Shown: positions 1-9,166 of the stretch, piece after piece | Numbering within the stretch: the first letter of the stretch is position 1 | Layout: each line of letters starts with the position of its first letter | NCBI GenBank assembly: GCA_964549945.1 | Contig: CAZJXD010000009.1 | Span: forward strand, 28,555-92,554 | DNA length: 64,000 nucleotides | Direction of reading: 5' to 3' | From: B25-G16 sp964549945 | GTDB lineage: Bacteria > Desulfobacterota > DSM-4660 > Desulfatiglandales > B25-G16 | Program-made: the position numbers and the translations under genes | Notes under the pieces: generated by a model | The model's input: only the letters and a program-made list of their open reading frames with translations | Database searches by the model: none | Told to the model about the DNA's origin: nothing

Positions 1-1652
1 CAATTCTCCGGGTATACCCGATAGTAATGAATGGTGGATCGCAGATCCGCCAGGGAATGGGCTTTTACCGCCCTCTTCCAGTCATCGCTGGTGGCATCCT
101 CCCGGGCAAACCGGACCCATGTGTGCCTGGAATAAAAGGTCCTGAATTGACCAGCCCGCTCGAAATGAACACCAAGTCGCCTCGCGAGGCCTTCAAATCC
201 CCTCATGTCCTCCTCCCGCAGAAAGACGAATCCATCAAGCCTTTGGAGCGCTCGGTCGAATCTCTCAATCCCTCCCACCAGCTGGATTGCGCTCCGTTTC
301 AGGCGAATGGAGAGCATGGATGGCTGCGAGCTGTTGTAGCAGGCAACGGGAACGCTCCCTACCACCCCTTCGATGTTCTCCGGCATTTCATTTATTCCCA
401 GTGTCGGATAGAGGCCCCCCATCATGAGGGCGAGCAGCAGGGCCGAGGCACCCGCCACTAGATGGGCATTGTGGGTTGCGAGGGTTATCCAGAACATAAG
501 GCCAGCCAGCACTAGGCAGATGATGGCTGCGGGAATCCCATGGCCGAACCACAGGAAGAACAGGCAGAAGACAACGGCTCCACAGGCGATCAAAGATGCG
601 GAGACAACCAACAGGCTTGATTTCAGCGCCCCGCTCGCGCGTTCAAACCAGCGTGCGCACAGCACACATGCCGCGGGGATGACCGGGGTCATGTACCGGC
701 CATAGGTGGTAATGAAGAAAAAGGGGATTATGCTTCCGAAAAACCAGATCAATAGCCAGAGATTTTCGCGGCCAGAGCGATCCCGTAAATGGTACAGCGT
801 GGAGACAAGGGCTGCAATCACTGCGATTGACCATGGGAAGACGAGGGCCAAAGCGCCGCCCAGGGTCGAAAGGGGAGCACCAAGGTGAAGGGCGCCGAAG
901 CGTCTCGCGGCAATCTCCTGGTCAACAATAACCAGGAAATCGGGCCAGAGGTGTGCCATCATTAAAGGCCAGGGAAGGCACACCGCCAGCAGCACCGCGA
1001 TTGCCCCCACCACGTGTGACCAGCGTGAGGTGACGAAATGCCATCTTACGAATACGAGCAACGCGCCAAGGGCGGCCGCGCCGAAGAAGACAAATCCAAC
1101 GGGACCTTTAAGGAGAAACGAGAGGCCCAGACAGAGGGCCGACAACAACACCCAACCCACATGGGCCGATTGCCCCCACCTGAGGGCGAGGTACACCGCC
1201 ATGCACGTGAGAAAGGCCAGGGGAAGGTCCAGTATGGCCACGCGGCCTTCAACGGCAACCGCAGCGGTTGCCAGGGTGATTAACCCGGCGAGCATGCCGC
1301 TCCTCTTGAAGAGGGCCCGGTAAAGAAGGCAGGAACACGCGGCCAGACCCGCACCCGATAACACGCCCCAGATCCTCGCGGCGAACAGGTTAATCCCCAG
1401 CATTCGGTAGCTCACCATAATCGCCCAATAGAGCAGCGGCGGCTTCCTGAGGCGCGGCTCGCCATTAACCCATGTGGTGACCCAATCGCCCCGCTCAAGG
1501 GTTTCCATGGGCGTTCGCAGGGAAAGCCAGTATTCATCCTGGCCGGTGATGCTCGTCTCGCACCACACACAGGGAAGCAGCAACAGAACCCCAGCCACGA
1601 GGATGACAATCGCCTCGTGATTGCCAAGGCATCTCCTCCATGAGCTCCCCAT
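1..1652 (-). CDS. ArnT-like family-39 glycosyltransferase, membrane protein (3' end cut by window edge)
   Basis: An uninterrupted minus-strand frame of 550 codons runs off the left edge, so the C-terminus is missing. The first periplasmic loop, near residues 37-75, has the ArnT/GT39 pattern: GQDE, then GDWVTTWVNGE, then RKPPLLYW. The acidic residues in QDE are the expected catalytic site for transfer from a polyprenyl-phosphate sugar. About ten hydrophobic spans follow, then a soluble tail from about residue 440. Family knowledge says such enzymes glycosylate lipid A or other envelope polymers; the acceptor here is unknown. The ATG at 1652 follows AAGG by five bases; a GTG at 1670 is an alternative start. 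It is divergent from the glutamate dehydrogenase gene. Confidence 0.85.
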   Translation of the reverse strand, partial: MGSSWRRCLGNHEAIVILVAGVLLLLPCVWCETSITGQDEYWLSLRTPMETLERGDWVTTWVNGEPRLRKPPLLYWAIMVSYRMLGINLFAARIWGVLSGAGLAACSCLLYRALFKRSGMLAGLITLATAAVAVEGRVAILDLPLAFLTCMAVYLALRWGQSAHVGWVLLSALCLGLSFLLKGPVGFVFFGAAALGALLVFVRWHFVTSRWSHVVGAIAVLLAVCLPWPLMMAHLWPDFLVIVDQEIAARRFGALHLGAPLSTLGGALALVFPWSIAVIAALVSTLYHLRDRSGRENLWLLIWFFGSIIPFFFITTYGRYMTPVIPAACVLCARWFERASGALKSSLLVVSASLIACGAVVFCLFFLWFGHGIPAAIICLVLAGLMFWITLATHNAHLVAGASALLLALMMGGLYPTLGINEMPENIEGVVGSVPVACYNSSQPSMLSIRLKRSAIQLVGGIERFDRALQRLDGFVFLREEDMRGFEGLARRLGVHFERAGQFRTFYSRHTWVRFAREDATSDDWKRAVKAHSLADLRSTIHYYRVYPEN

Positions 1653-2166
1653 AACTGCCTTAATGGTCACCTCGTTCGCTCCCGCATAATCTTTCCACTA
1701 TATCGAACATTTTCGAAAACAGGAAGCAACTCATGGCAAAACGTAAACAAGCACACGCACAATGTCAACGGGAAAGGCATTGGATGCGAAGCCCGGGTTT
1801 TCATGACGACGAGCGATATAGGGCCTTGTTGGTGAGCGGGATCGGAAAATTGCCCAGCTCCTCGCCCCATCATCCCTTCACCGCCACTTGCTCTGGTGTA
1901 AATGGAGAGCAATAGTTACGCATGGTCCAAAGAAATATTAATAATATCATCTACATAAAATCTATTTTTTGTAATTAACTGTTTAAATGCGAGAAATACT
2001 TTTTGAATAATTTTTTATTAAAAAAGATTATTTCGAAAAATATCGTCAGAAAATCTAAAAAATGAAACATTTTGCTTGACTCAAAAAAATAGATAATAAA
2101 TAATTGTTTTTAATTCAAGTAATGACCTTGCGCGCTTTTCAATAATCCAGGGAAAGGAGAAGCCCT
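1653..2166. other. Divergent intergenic region, strongly AT-rich at 1920-2150
   Basis: About 510 bases between the divergent glycosyltransferase and glutamate dehydrogenase genes. I see no convincing gene. The right half is much more AT-rich than the surrounding coding DNA, as expected of a promoter region. Confidence 0.6.
2076..2104 (+). promoter_or_regulatory. Candidate sigma-70 promoter for glutamate dehydrogenase
   Basis: TTGACT at 2076-2081 is followed 17 bases later by AATAAT at 2099-2104, inside the AT-rich stretch. It lies about 60 bases upstream of the gdh start. The sequence matches are moderate and alternative -10 registers exist. Confidence 0.4.
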
Positions 2167-5157
2167 ATGTTTATCAAGCCTGAAAAGATTATCAACCAGT
2201 TACCACGAAAGCTGGCCCAGGGCAGGAGGCTTGCCCTCGAGAACCTGGACTGGCTCGTCAATCACGTGCATCCATATCTTTTCATCACCTTTGGCCCTGA
2301 AAAAGAGGCCCTGTTAAATCTCTGTATGAACCTGCACACCCTGGGCGAGAATCGCCAACTTGTTTTGAGGGATACCGATGAGAAATTGATTATCGCTACC
2401 TTAAATAGGCCCGGCACCCTTTTCAGGACCTTAAATGCCCTCACCGATAAGGAGATTATCTATGAAGAGATGGTTCACTCCAATACAAACCTCACCGGCC
2501 AGGAGTGCCAGCTGGAGATTCAAAAATTTCACTTCCTCACCGATAAGGAACCCCCGGGGCCAATCTCATTCTTCCGAGGCAAGGGTCGCATTCGGAAAGC
2601 CCTCCAGGAAAACTACCCACAATTCAATTTCAGGGAGTTCGATACCATTTTCTCCTGTTTCATGAGGAACAACCCGGACTACGTAATGCTCTCTCCTGAC
2701 ATACGAGTAGCCAGGGCAATGTGGCTTTATCAGTCCGCAATCAGGCAGGGCGGTGCATTTTTAGATATCGAGCCCACCATAGATGAAAGAGGCCAAGAGG
2801 AATCAAGGCTTACTTTTTCCGTCATAAATCCCCTTGTCAGGGGATATATAGGACAGGCCATTGAAATATTCTTTCGGTTAAATATCGCCACCCGAAGAAA
2901 CTACATCCTGGAGATAGACGACGGAACCCAGAAAGTCACGATTCTCACTGCCTACATTACCACTAGGGATGAGAGGCCTATCCACAAAGAGATGCCGCTC
3001 TTTTCCTCGATAGAATCCGAGCTCTACAACACACGGGTAATCAATGTACAAGACAGGACCTACCGTGAAATGGTAGTCGGCAACGTTCTCACTGGGCCTG
3101 AAGGCAGCCTCCTGAGTGCGATCACTACCTTTGTTCACACCAGCATGGCACATGCCCTTCCCTACAGGTTTAGCTGGGAGGAGACCCAGGATGCCTTCTT
3201 TAGCCACCTTCAGCTCACCAAGGAGCTCTTGAATCTCTTTGAAAAAAAATTCCACCCCGACCCTGAGAAACGCCTGGCTGCGAAGTCGCTGGAGGATGAA
3301 TACCGGAGAATTCACACTATGATCGGCGAGTACAACACCGGCCACGCCCTCTTGGATGAAACCAGAAGGATTATGTTCACCGTTGCCCTGCTCTTCGTCC
3401 GGTACACCCTGAAGACCAACTTCTTCGTGACCCACAAGAAGGCCCTTTCATTCCGGCTGGACCCCCAGTATATGAAACAGCTCCCGCAGGAAATCAAGGG
3501 CAACCTTCCCCCTGACCTGCCCTTTCGGATCACCTTCTTCTATCACCGTGCCGGATCCGGCTATCACTTCGGGTTCTCTGACGTTGCCAGGGGGGGCTTT
3601 CGCACCATCATCGCCAGGACCAAGGATGACTTCGAGTCTGCCATGAGCACCATCTTTAAAGAGGCCATGGTACTCGCCCATACCCAGCACCTGAAGAATA
3701 AGGATATCTACCAGGGAGGCTCGAAGATAGCGGTGGTCATGAAGGCCTTTGATTTGAAGGGGCAGGACGGGGTTACCAATCGCCTCTATAACCTCCAGCG
3801 TGGCGTGATAAACGCCTTTCTGGACATCTTCGTCACCAGGGTTGGGAAGCCCGTGGATCCCAAGGTAGTGGATTACTACGGTGAAGACGAGCCCATCGAG
3901 GTGGGGCCCGATGAGAACATGCACGACTCCATGATCGAATGGATGGCGGACCGCGCAAAGGAACGTGGCTACATCCTCGGGAGCGGCATTATCTCCAGTA
4001 AAAAGATCGGGATCAACCACAAGGAATACGGCGTCACCTCTCTGGGCGTGTGGAAATTCTTGGAACGGGCGCTCAGGGAACTGGGAATCGATGCGCACTC
4101 AGATCCCTTCAGCGCGAAGATCACCGGTGGCACCAACGGGGATGTTGCGGGAAATGAGCTGAGGTTGCTGCTGGAGCATTGCCCAAAGGTACAGATCACC
4201 TCGATTACGGCCGGCTCAGGGGCCATACATGACCCAAAGGGCATGGATAAGGAGGAGCTCGATCGCCTGATCCTCAAGGACAATATCGATAAGTTCCAGC
4301 CGGATCGGCTCACCGAGGGCGGCTTTATCCTCTACGCGAGAGAGCAGAAAAAAGAAGGCTTGGTCGAACTCTTCAAAAAGGTTACACGTACCAAGGATGG
4401 CGTGAGGGAGGAGTGGGTGTCATCGGATGAGTTCCACGCCCAGTTCGAGAACCTCATATTCTCCCACTATACCGATGTATTCATGCCATGCGGGGGTCGG
4501 CCCGAAACCATCCATATGGGGAACTGGGGGAAGCTCTTCGACGAAAAGGGCAATCCCACCACCCTGGCGATCGTGGAGGGCGCCAACTCCTTTATCTCTC
4601 CAGAGGCGAGGGAGGAGATCCAGAAACACGGCATTATCATCTTGAAGGACGCCTCGGCGAATAAATGCGGCGTGATCTGCTCCTCCTACGAGATAATAGG
4701 AGGGTTGCTCATGAAGGACAGGGAATTCCTCCACCATAAAGAGGCCTATGTGAGCGATGTCCTGAAGATCTTGGAGAAACGGGCGGTCGATGAATCAGAT
4801 CTGATCTTCCGGCGCCATGGCCGATCCCAAGACAAGGCCCTGTACACGGATATCAGCGATCAGATCAGCCATGAGATCAATGACCTGACGGATTCCGTCT
4901 ATTCCTATCTGCTGGCGCACCCGGAGGTGGTCGTGAAACCGCCCTACGCCAAGGTTCTCCTTCTCCATCTCCCCGCCTTTATCAGGAAGCAAAAGAGGTT
5001 CAGGGACCGGATAAAGGGCCTTCCCCTTAAATACAGAATCGCCATGATCTCCACGGAGATCGCAACCAGGGGCATTTACCATGGCGGCCTTGAGGTTCCC
5101 TTCGAGGACAAGGTAGAGCAATTCGTGAGGAAGATAAGCAGCCAGATGGGAAGCTAA
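2167..5157 (+). CDS. gdh: Large NAD-type glutamate dehydrogenase
   Basis: Oxidative deamination of glutamate to 2-oxoglutarate and ammonia, or the reverse; cytosolic. The 996-residue length fits the roughly 115-kDa class rather than the 450-residue hexameric or 1600-residue bacterial classes. The N-terminal ~420 residues are a regulatory-type extension. The catalytic part has YHRAGSGYHFGFSDVARGG near residue 460, a GGSKIAVVMK lysine motif near 520, the dinucleotide-binding GGTNGDVAGNE near 660, and EGANSFISPEAREEIQ followed by KDASANKCGV near 805-840. AAGGAGA lies seven to eight bases before the ATG. It is the first of many glutamate and glutamine enzymes in the window. NAD specificity is inferred from size class. 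Confidence 0.88.
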   Translation: MFIKPEKIINQLPRKLAQGRRLALENLDWLVNHVHPYLFITFGPEKEALLNLCMNLHTLGENRQLVLRDTDEKLIIATLNRPGTLFRTLNALTDKEIIYEEMVHSNTNLTGQECQLEIQKFHFLTDKEPPGPISFFRGKGRIRKALQENYPQFNFREFDTIFSCFMRNNPDYVMLSPDIRVARAMWLYQSAIRQGGAFLDIEPTIDERGQEESRLTFSVINPLVRGYIGQAIEIFFRLNIATRRNYILEIDDGTQKVTILTAYITTRDERPIHKEMPLFSSIESELYNTRVINVQDRTYREMVVGNVLTGPEGSLLSAITTFVHTSMAHALPYRFSWEETQDAFFSHLQLTKELLNLFEKKFHPDPEKRLAAKSLEDEYRRIHTMIGEYNTGHALLDETRRIMFTVALLFVRYTLKTNFFVTHKKALSFRLDPQYMKQLPQEIKGNLPPDLPFRITFFYHRAGSGYHFGFSDVARGGFRTIIARTKDDFESAMSTIFKEAMVLAHTQHLKNKDIYQGGSKIAVVMKAFDLKGQDGVTNRLYNLQRGVINAFLDIFVTRVGKPVDPKVVDYYGEDEPIEVGPDENMHDSMIEWMADRAKERGYILGSGIISSKKIGINHKEYGVTSLGVWKFLERALRELGIDAHSDPFSAKITGGTNGDVAGNELRLLLEHCPKVQITSITAGSGAIHDPKGMDKEELDRLILKDNIDKFQPDRLTEGGFILYAREQKKEGLVELFKKVTRTKDGVREEWVSSDEFHAQFENLIFSHYTDVFMPCGGRPETIHMGNWGKLFDEKGNPTTLAIVEGANSFISPEAREEIQKHGIIILKDASANKCGVICSSYEIIGGLLMKDREFLHHKEAYVSDVLKILEKRAVDESDLIFRRHGRSQDKALYTDISDQISHEINDLTDSVYSYLLAHPEVVVKPPYAKVLLLHLPAFIRKQKRFRDRIKGLPLKYRIAMISTEIATRGIYHGGLEVPFEDKVEQFVRKISSQMGS

Positions 5158-5211
5158 TTATCGAGAGACTCGGAGGGTATACCCTCCTGAAGGTCTCGTG
5201 TTCCGCGGTAA

Positions 5212-5246
5212 ACCACATGGGGTTCTTCACATGAACCCCATGTGGT
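5212..5246 (+). terminator. Strong hairpin after gdh, terminator-like but without a T run
   Basis: Perfect 14-bp arms: ACCACATGGGGTTC at 5212-5225 and GAACCCCATGTGGT at 5233-5246, with a 7-base loop. There is no T tract, so it may be a mRNA-stabilising hairpin or a protein site rather than an intrinsic terminator. The nearby palindrome GGAGGGTATACCCTCC at 5172-5187 lies just after the gdh stop. Confidence 0.45.
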
Positions 5247-5322
5247 GCCGTACGCATCACCGCCTACCGATCTCCGTCTTTTACCTTCCCTCCAAACAGA
5301 CTACAGGTAGAGAAAGAAACCC

Positions 5323-5350
5323 TTGGTTAATTATGAGAATCTGTTACAAT
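5323..5350 (+). promoter_or_regulatory. Candidate promoter for guaA-hisH-glmM
   Basis: TTGGTT at 5323-5328, 16 bases, then TACAAT at 5345-5350. This is the best -35/-10 pair between the gdh hairpin and guaA. It is a sequence match only. Confidence 0.35.
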
Positions 5351-5459
5351 GGTATGTTGGGCCAGGGATTCCCGAGGCCTTCAACATTACCTTGCAAAGG
5401 GAATCGGTTTGTGTAGTATAGGTTATTTTTATCCCCTATACAGAAAAGAGGGTTGCTAG

Positions 5460-6989
5460 ATGATCTTGATTATCGACTTCGGCTCCCAATACAACCAGCT
5501 CATCGCCAGGAGGGTGAGGGAGCAGCACGTATATTGCCAGATAGAGTCCCCGGACATCGAGCTTTCCCAGGTTCGATCACTGGCCCTCCAGGGCATAATC
5601 CTCTCAGGAGGGCCGGCGAGCACCTACTGGAAGGGCAGCCCGAAACTCGATCCTCAGATCTTCAGCCTCAAGATCCCCATCCTCGGCATCTGTTACGGCA
5701 TGCAGTACATGATGGCGAGCCTAGGCGGCGAGGTTGAGAGCGCAGCCAAGAGGGAATACGGCCTTGCTACGCTCAAGATCCTCGACTCCTCAGGCATCTT
5801 CTTTGGGGTTGATACTGAAACCCCCTGCTGGATGAGCCATGGTGATGTGACCTCAAAGCTGCCAGAGGGATTTACTGTAACGGCCTCTACGGAAAACACA
5901 AGCGTCGCCGCAGCCGAAAACCGCAAAAGGAGGCTCTACGGACTGCAATTCCACCCCGAAGTGGCCCACACGCCCGAGGGCAAGACTATGCTGCGCAACT
6001 TCCTGTTTCGAATATGCGGCTGCGACAAGGCCTGGACCATGAAATCCTTTATCGGAAGGGCAATGGAGGAGATCAGGGAGGAGGTAGGGGAAAAGGGGGT
6101 GATCCTCGGGCTCAGCGGAGGCGTGGATTCCTCGGTCACGGCCGTTTTGCTTCACAAGGCCATTGGCAAGCGGCTCACCTGTATCTTCGTTGACAACGGC
6201 CTCTTGAGGAAAGGGGAAAGGGAACGGGTCAAGGACTTATTCAAGGATTACCTGAAGCTAAACATGAGACTCGTCAATGCCAGAAAGAGGTTTCTCGGGT
6301 CCCTTAAAGGGGTGGTGGATCCCGAGAGGAAGAGAAAGGCCATAGGCAAGACCTTTATCAAGGTGTTTGAGGAGGAGGCCCAAAGGCTGAAGGGCGTGGA
6401 GTACCTGGCGCAAGGTACCCTCTATCCGGATCTGATCGAGTCCAGGTCTGCCTTTGGCGGCCCATCAGCGGTCATTAAGTCCCATCACAATGTGGGAGGG
6501 CTCCCCAAGAAGATGAACCTCAAGCTCATCGAGCCCTTAAAACACCTGTTTAAGGACGAGGTGAGGCTGCTGGGCAAAGAGCTCGGGCTTCCGAGTGATA
6601 TCATAATGCGCCATCCCTTCCCGGGGCCTGGGCTTGCAGTAAGGATTGTTGGCGAGGTAACCCCAAAAAGGCTCTCCATTGTACGGGATGCAGACAGTAT
6701 CCTCGTCGAGGAGATACAAAGAGGCGGTTATTACGGAAAATTATGGCAATCCTTTGCAATCCTGCTACCGCTCAAAACAGTGGGCATTATGGGGGATAAG
6801 AGGACCTACGAACATATCGTGGTCATCAGGGCCGTCACCAGCCTCGATGCAATGACCGCTGACTGGGCCAGGATCTCCCATCCCCTGCTGGTCAGGATCT
6901 CAAACCGTATTATCAACGAGGTAAGGGGCGTGAACAGGGTTGTCTACGATATCAGCTCAAAACCGCCCAGCACCATCGAATGGGAGTAA
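5460..6989 (+). CDS. guaA: GMP synthase (glutamine-hydrolysing)
   Basis: Converts XMP to GMP using glutamine and ATP, the last step of guanine nucleotide synthesis. The N-terminal class I amidotransferase has GICYGMQ with the nucleophile Cys at residue 78 and the HPEV motif that supplies the His-Glu of the triad. The ATP-pyrophosphatase domain has the PP-loop LGLSGGVDSSVTA, and the C-terminal dimerisation domain ends in the family-typical SKPPSTIEWE. At 509 residues it is full length. hisH follows after 9 bases, so the two are probably co-transcribed. Confidence 0.96.
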   Translation: MILIIDFGSQYNQLIARRVREQHVYCQIESPDIELSQVRSLALQGIILSGGPASTYWKGSPKLDPQIFSLKIPILGICYGMQYMMASLGGEVESAAKREYGLATLKILDSSGIFFGVDTETPCWMSHGDVTSKLPEGFTVTASTENTSVAAAENRKRRLYGLQFHPEVAHTPEGKTMLRNFLFRICGCDKAWTMKSFIGRAMEEIREEVGEKGVILGLSGGVDSSVTAVLLHKAIGKRLTCIFVDNGLLRKGERERVKDLFKDYLKLNMRLVNARKRFLGSLKGVVDPERKRKAIGKTFIKVFEEEAQRLKGVEYLAQGTLYPDLIESRSAFGGPSAVIKSHHNVGGLPKKMNLKLIEPLKHLFKDEVRLLGKELGLPSDIIMRHPFPGPGLAVRIVGEVTPKRLSIVRDADSILVEEIQRGGYYGKLWQSFAILLPLKTVGIMGDKRTYEHIVVIRAVTSLDAMTADWARISHPLLVRISNRIINEVRGVNRVVYDISSKPPSTIEWE

Positions 6990-6998
6990 GACAGAGCG

Positions 6999-7625
6999 GT
7001 GATAGCGATCATTGATTACATGGCTGGAAACCTCACCAGCGTGGCGAGGGCCTTGAGCCATCTCGGATTTCAATGCCGAGTTACACGGGAAGTGAGTGAG
7101 ATAGTAAGGGCCGATAGGGTTATAGTTCCGGGTGTAGGCTCCGCGGGTCAGGCCATGCTCGATCTGAAGCACAGGGGAATCGATAAGGCCCTGTATGAGG
7201 TCTATGAATCCGGCAAGCCCTTCATGGGTATCTGCTTGGGGAGCCAGATAATATTGGGGCAGAGCGAGGAAAACAACACCACCTGTCTCGGATTACTCCC
7301 TGGAAGGGCAAGGCGTTTCCCTGCAACACTGCGCTCGGATCACGGCGATACCCTCAAGGTCCCCCACATGGGCTGGAACCGGGTAAAGCTCATAAAGGGG
7401 CATCCGGTTTTCAGGGATGTCACCCCGGAGGACGAGTTCTACTTCGTTCACAGCTACTTCCCGTTCCCCGACTCAGGGGATTCGATCATCGGGATCACCG
7501 ATTATGGTATCACCTTTGCAAGTGTAGTGGGCGAGAAGAACCTTGTCGCGGTTCAGTTTCATCCGGAGAAGAGCGGGCCTATCGGTTTAACCATTCTCAA
7601 GAACTTTTGTCAATGGGATGGATAG
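6999..7625 (+). CDS. hisH: Imidazole glycerol phosphate synthase, glutaminase subunit HisH
   Basis: Class I amidotransferase that feeds ammonia to HisF in histidine and purine-linked metabolism. The protein starts MIAIIDYMAGNL, has the PGVG oxyanion segment near residue 45, nucleophile Cys79 in GICLGSQ, and FHPEKSG near the C-terminus. It is 208 residues long, as usual. The start is GTG at 6999, 9 bases after guaA. Its partner hisF lies 50 kb away at 57290, and no other his gene is in the window. A role in the histidine pathway is therefore likely but not shown by context. Confidence 0.9.
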   Translation: MIAIIDYMAGNLTSVARALSHLGFQCRVTREVSEIVRADRVIVPGVGSAGQAMLDLKHRGIDKALYEVYESGKPFMGICLGSQIILGQSEENNTTCLGLLPGRARRFPATLRSDHGDTLKVPHMGWNRVKLIKGHPVFRDVTPEDEFYFVHSYFPFPDSGDSIIGITDYGITFASVVGEKNLVAVQFHPEKSGPIGLTILKNFCQWDG

Positions 7626-7785
7626 GCAGGATCCTCCGTGTGGACGAGGCCATTGGGAGAAAAACGAACCCTTGCTTCTAAACCCTATTTCCCTCGCCTA
7701 GACAGGCGTTCGCATGCCATGGTGTGTAAAAAATGCCACAGAAATGAGCATCCGAAGTTCATCTGACAATGGAGAGGAGATCGCA

Positions 7786-9135
7786 ATGCGAACGTTATTC
7801 GGAACTGATGGGGTGAGGGGTGTTGCAAATGAATACCCCATGACCGCGGAGATGGCTCTCAACATTGGAAGGGCCACCGCCTATCTCTTTAAACGCAAGG
7901 GCCATACCCCGAGGATTATTATCGGGAAGGATACCCGTGTTTCCGGATACATGCTTGAAAACGCGCTGGCAGCAGGTATCTGTTCTATGGGGGTGAACGC
8001 GCTCATGGTAGGGCCATTGCCCACACCGGGCATTGCCTTTGCAACTACCAGCATGAGGGCCGATGCGGGTATTGTAATCTCAGCCTCCCACAATCCCTTT
8101 CAGGACAACGGCATTAAGATATTCTCTCGCGAGGGCTTCAAGCTCCCCGATGAAAAGGAGCTCGAGATCGAGAATCTCGTGCTCTCAAACAACATGGAGG
8201 GCCTGCATCCCTCCCCCAATGAGTTGGGCAAGGCCTATCGTATAGACGATGCGAGGGGTCGCTACATCCTGTTTCTCAAGGGCACCTTTCCCAAGGACTC
8301 TACCCTGGAGGGAACCAGGTTAGTCCTGGACTGCGCCCATGGTGCAACCTATAAGGCGGCGCCTGAAACCTTCTTCGAGCTGGGAGCCGAGGTGATCGCC
8401 CTGTTCGATGATCCGAACGGGAAGAATATCAATGATAACTGCGGGTCCCAGCACCCTGAGACCCTTGCCGAAGAAGTGGTCAAACGCAAGGCCCATGCGG
8501 GATTTGCCTTTGATGGAGACGGTGATCGATGTATCGCCGTTGATGAGAAGGGTTCGGTGCTCACCGGGGATCAGATCATGGCCATTTGCGCGAGGGAGAT
8601 GAAAAAAGAAGAGGCCCTGACAAATAACCTGGTGGTAAGCACCGTGATGAGCAACATCGGGTTCGGGATTGCATTAAAGGAGCTCGGTATCAAACACTTC
8701 ACCACCAAGGTCGGCGATCGGTATGTGGTGGAGGAGATGCAGGTCAAGGGGGCTTCGATCGGCGGTGAGCAATCGGGTCATATCATCTTCCTGGACCACC
8801 ACACCACGGGTGATGGTATTATCACCGCCCTTCAGGTGCTCGCCGCCATGAAGAAGACCAGTAGACCCCTGTCGGAGCTGGCCCAGGTAATGAAAGTGTA
8901 CCCCCAAAGGCTCATTAATATCGATGTGAAGGACAAGCCGGAGCTCTCCACCGTTCCCCAGATCGCCCAGACTATCAGAAACGCTGAGGCAAAGCTCGGC
9001 ACCAAGGGCAGGGTCCTTGTTCGATACTCAGGAACTCAAAACATGTGTAGAGTGATGGTGGAGGGACCCACGGAAAAAGAGACTGAGAAATACTGTACGC
9101 GGATTGCCGAGGTAGTTCGGGAACACCTAAGTTAG
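7786..9135 (+). CDS. glmM: Phosphoglucosamine mutase
   Basis: Interconverts glucosamine-6-phosphate and glucosamine-1-phosphate for UDP-GlcNAc synthesis. It begins MRTLFGTDGVRG and has the phosphoserine loop ISASHNPFQDNGIK, the metal loop DGDGDR, the sugar loop GGEQSGHI and the phosphate loop RYSGTQNMCRVMVEG. The chosen ATG at 7786 follows GGAGAGGAG and gives 449 residues, the family length; an in-frame ATG at 7714 would add 24 unlikely residues. In the last motif Thr-Gln replaces the usual Thr-Glu. The next gene encodes a GlmS-like protein, matching the preceding pathway step. Confidence 0.94.
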   Translation: MRTLFGTDGVRGVANEYPMTAEMALNIGRATAYLFKRKGHTPRIIIGKDTRVSGYMLENALAAGICSMGVNALMVGPLPTPGIAFATTSMRADAGIVISASHNPFQDNGIKIFSREGFKLPDEKELEIENLVLSNNMEGLHPSPNELGKAYRIDDARGRYILFLKGTFPKDSTLEGTRLVLDCAHGATYKAAPETFFELGAEVIALFDDPNGKNINDNCGSQHPETLAEEVVKRKAHAGFAFDGDGDRCIAVDEKGSVLTGDQIMAICAREMKKEEALTNNLVVSTVMSNIGFGIALKELGIKHFTTKVGDRYVVEEMQVKGASIGGEQSGHIIFLDHHTTGDGIITALQVLAAMKKTSRPLSELAQVMKVYPQRLINIDVKDKPELSTVPQIAQTIRNAEAKLGTKGRVLVRYSGTQNMCRVMVEGPTEKETEKYCTRIAEVVREHLS

Positions 9136-9166
9136 GCAAACCCTTAAAACCTCTTCTATTGAATTA

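Larger units (their letters stand above)
5158..5459. other. gdh-guaA intergenic region with hairpins and a possible promoter
   Basis: About 300 bases with no gene. It holds a 16-bp perfect palindrome at 5172-5187, a strong hairpin at 5212-5246, a possible promoter at 5323-5350, and a 7-bp-stem hairpin (GTATAGG at 5416-5422, CCTATAC at 5435-5441) just before guaA. Confidence 0.6.

Noticed and set aside
2878..4098. Long minus-strand open frames (about 185 and 216 codons) inside the glutamate dehydrogenase gene
   Set aside because: Antisense shadows of a strongly conserved coding frame; no recognisable domains or ribosome sites.
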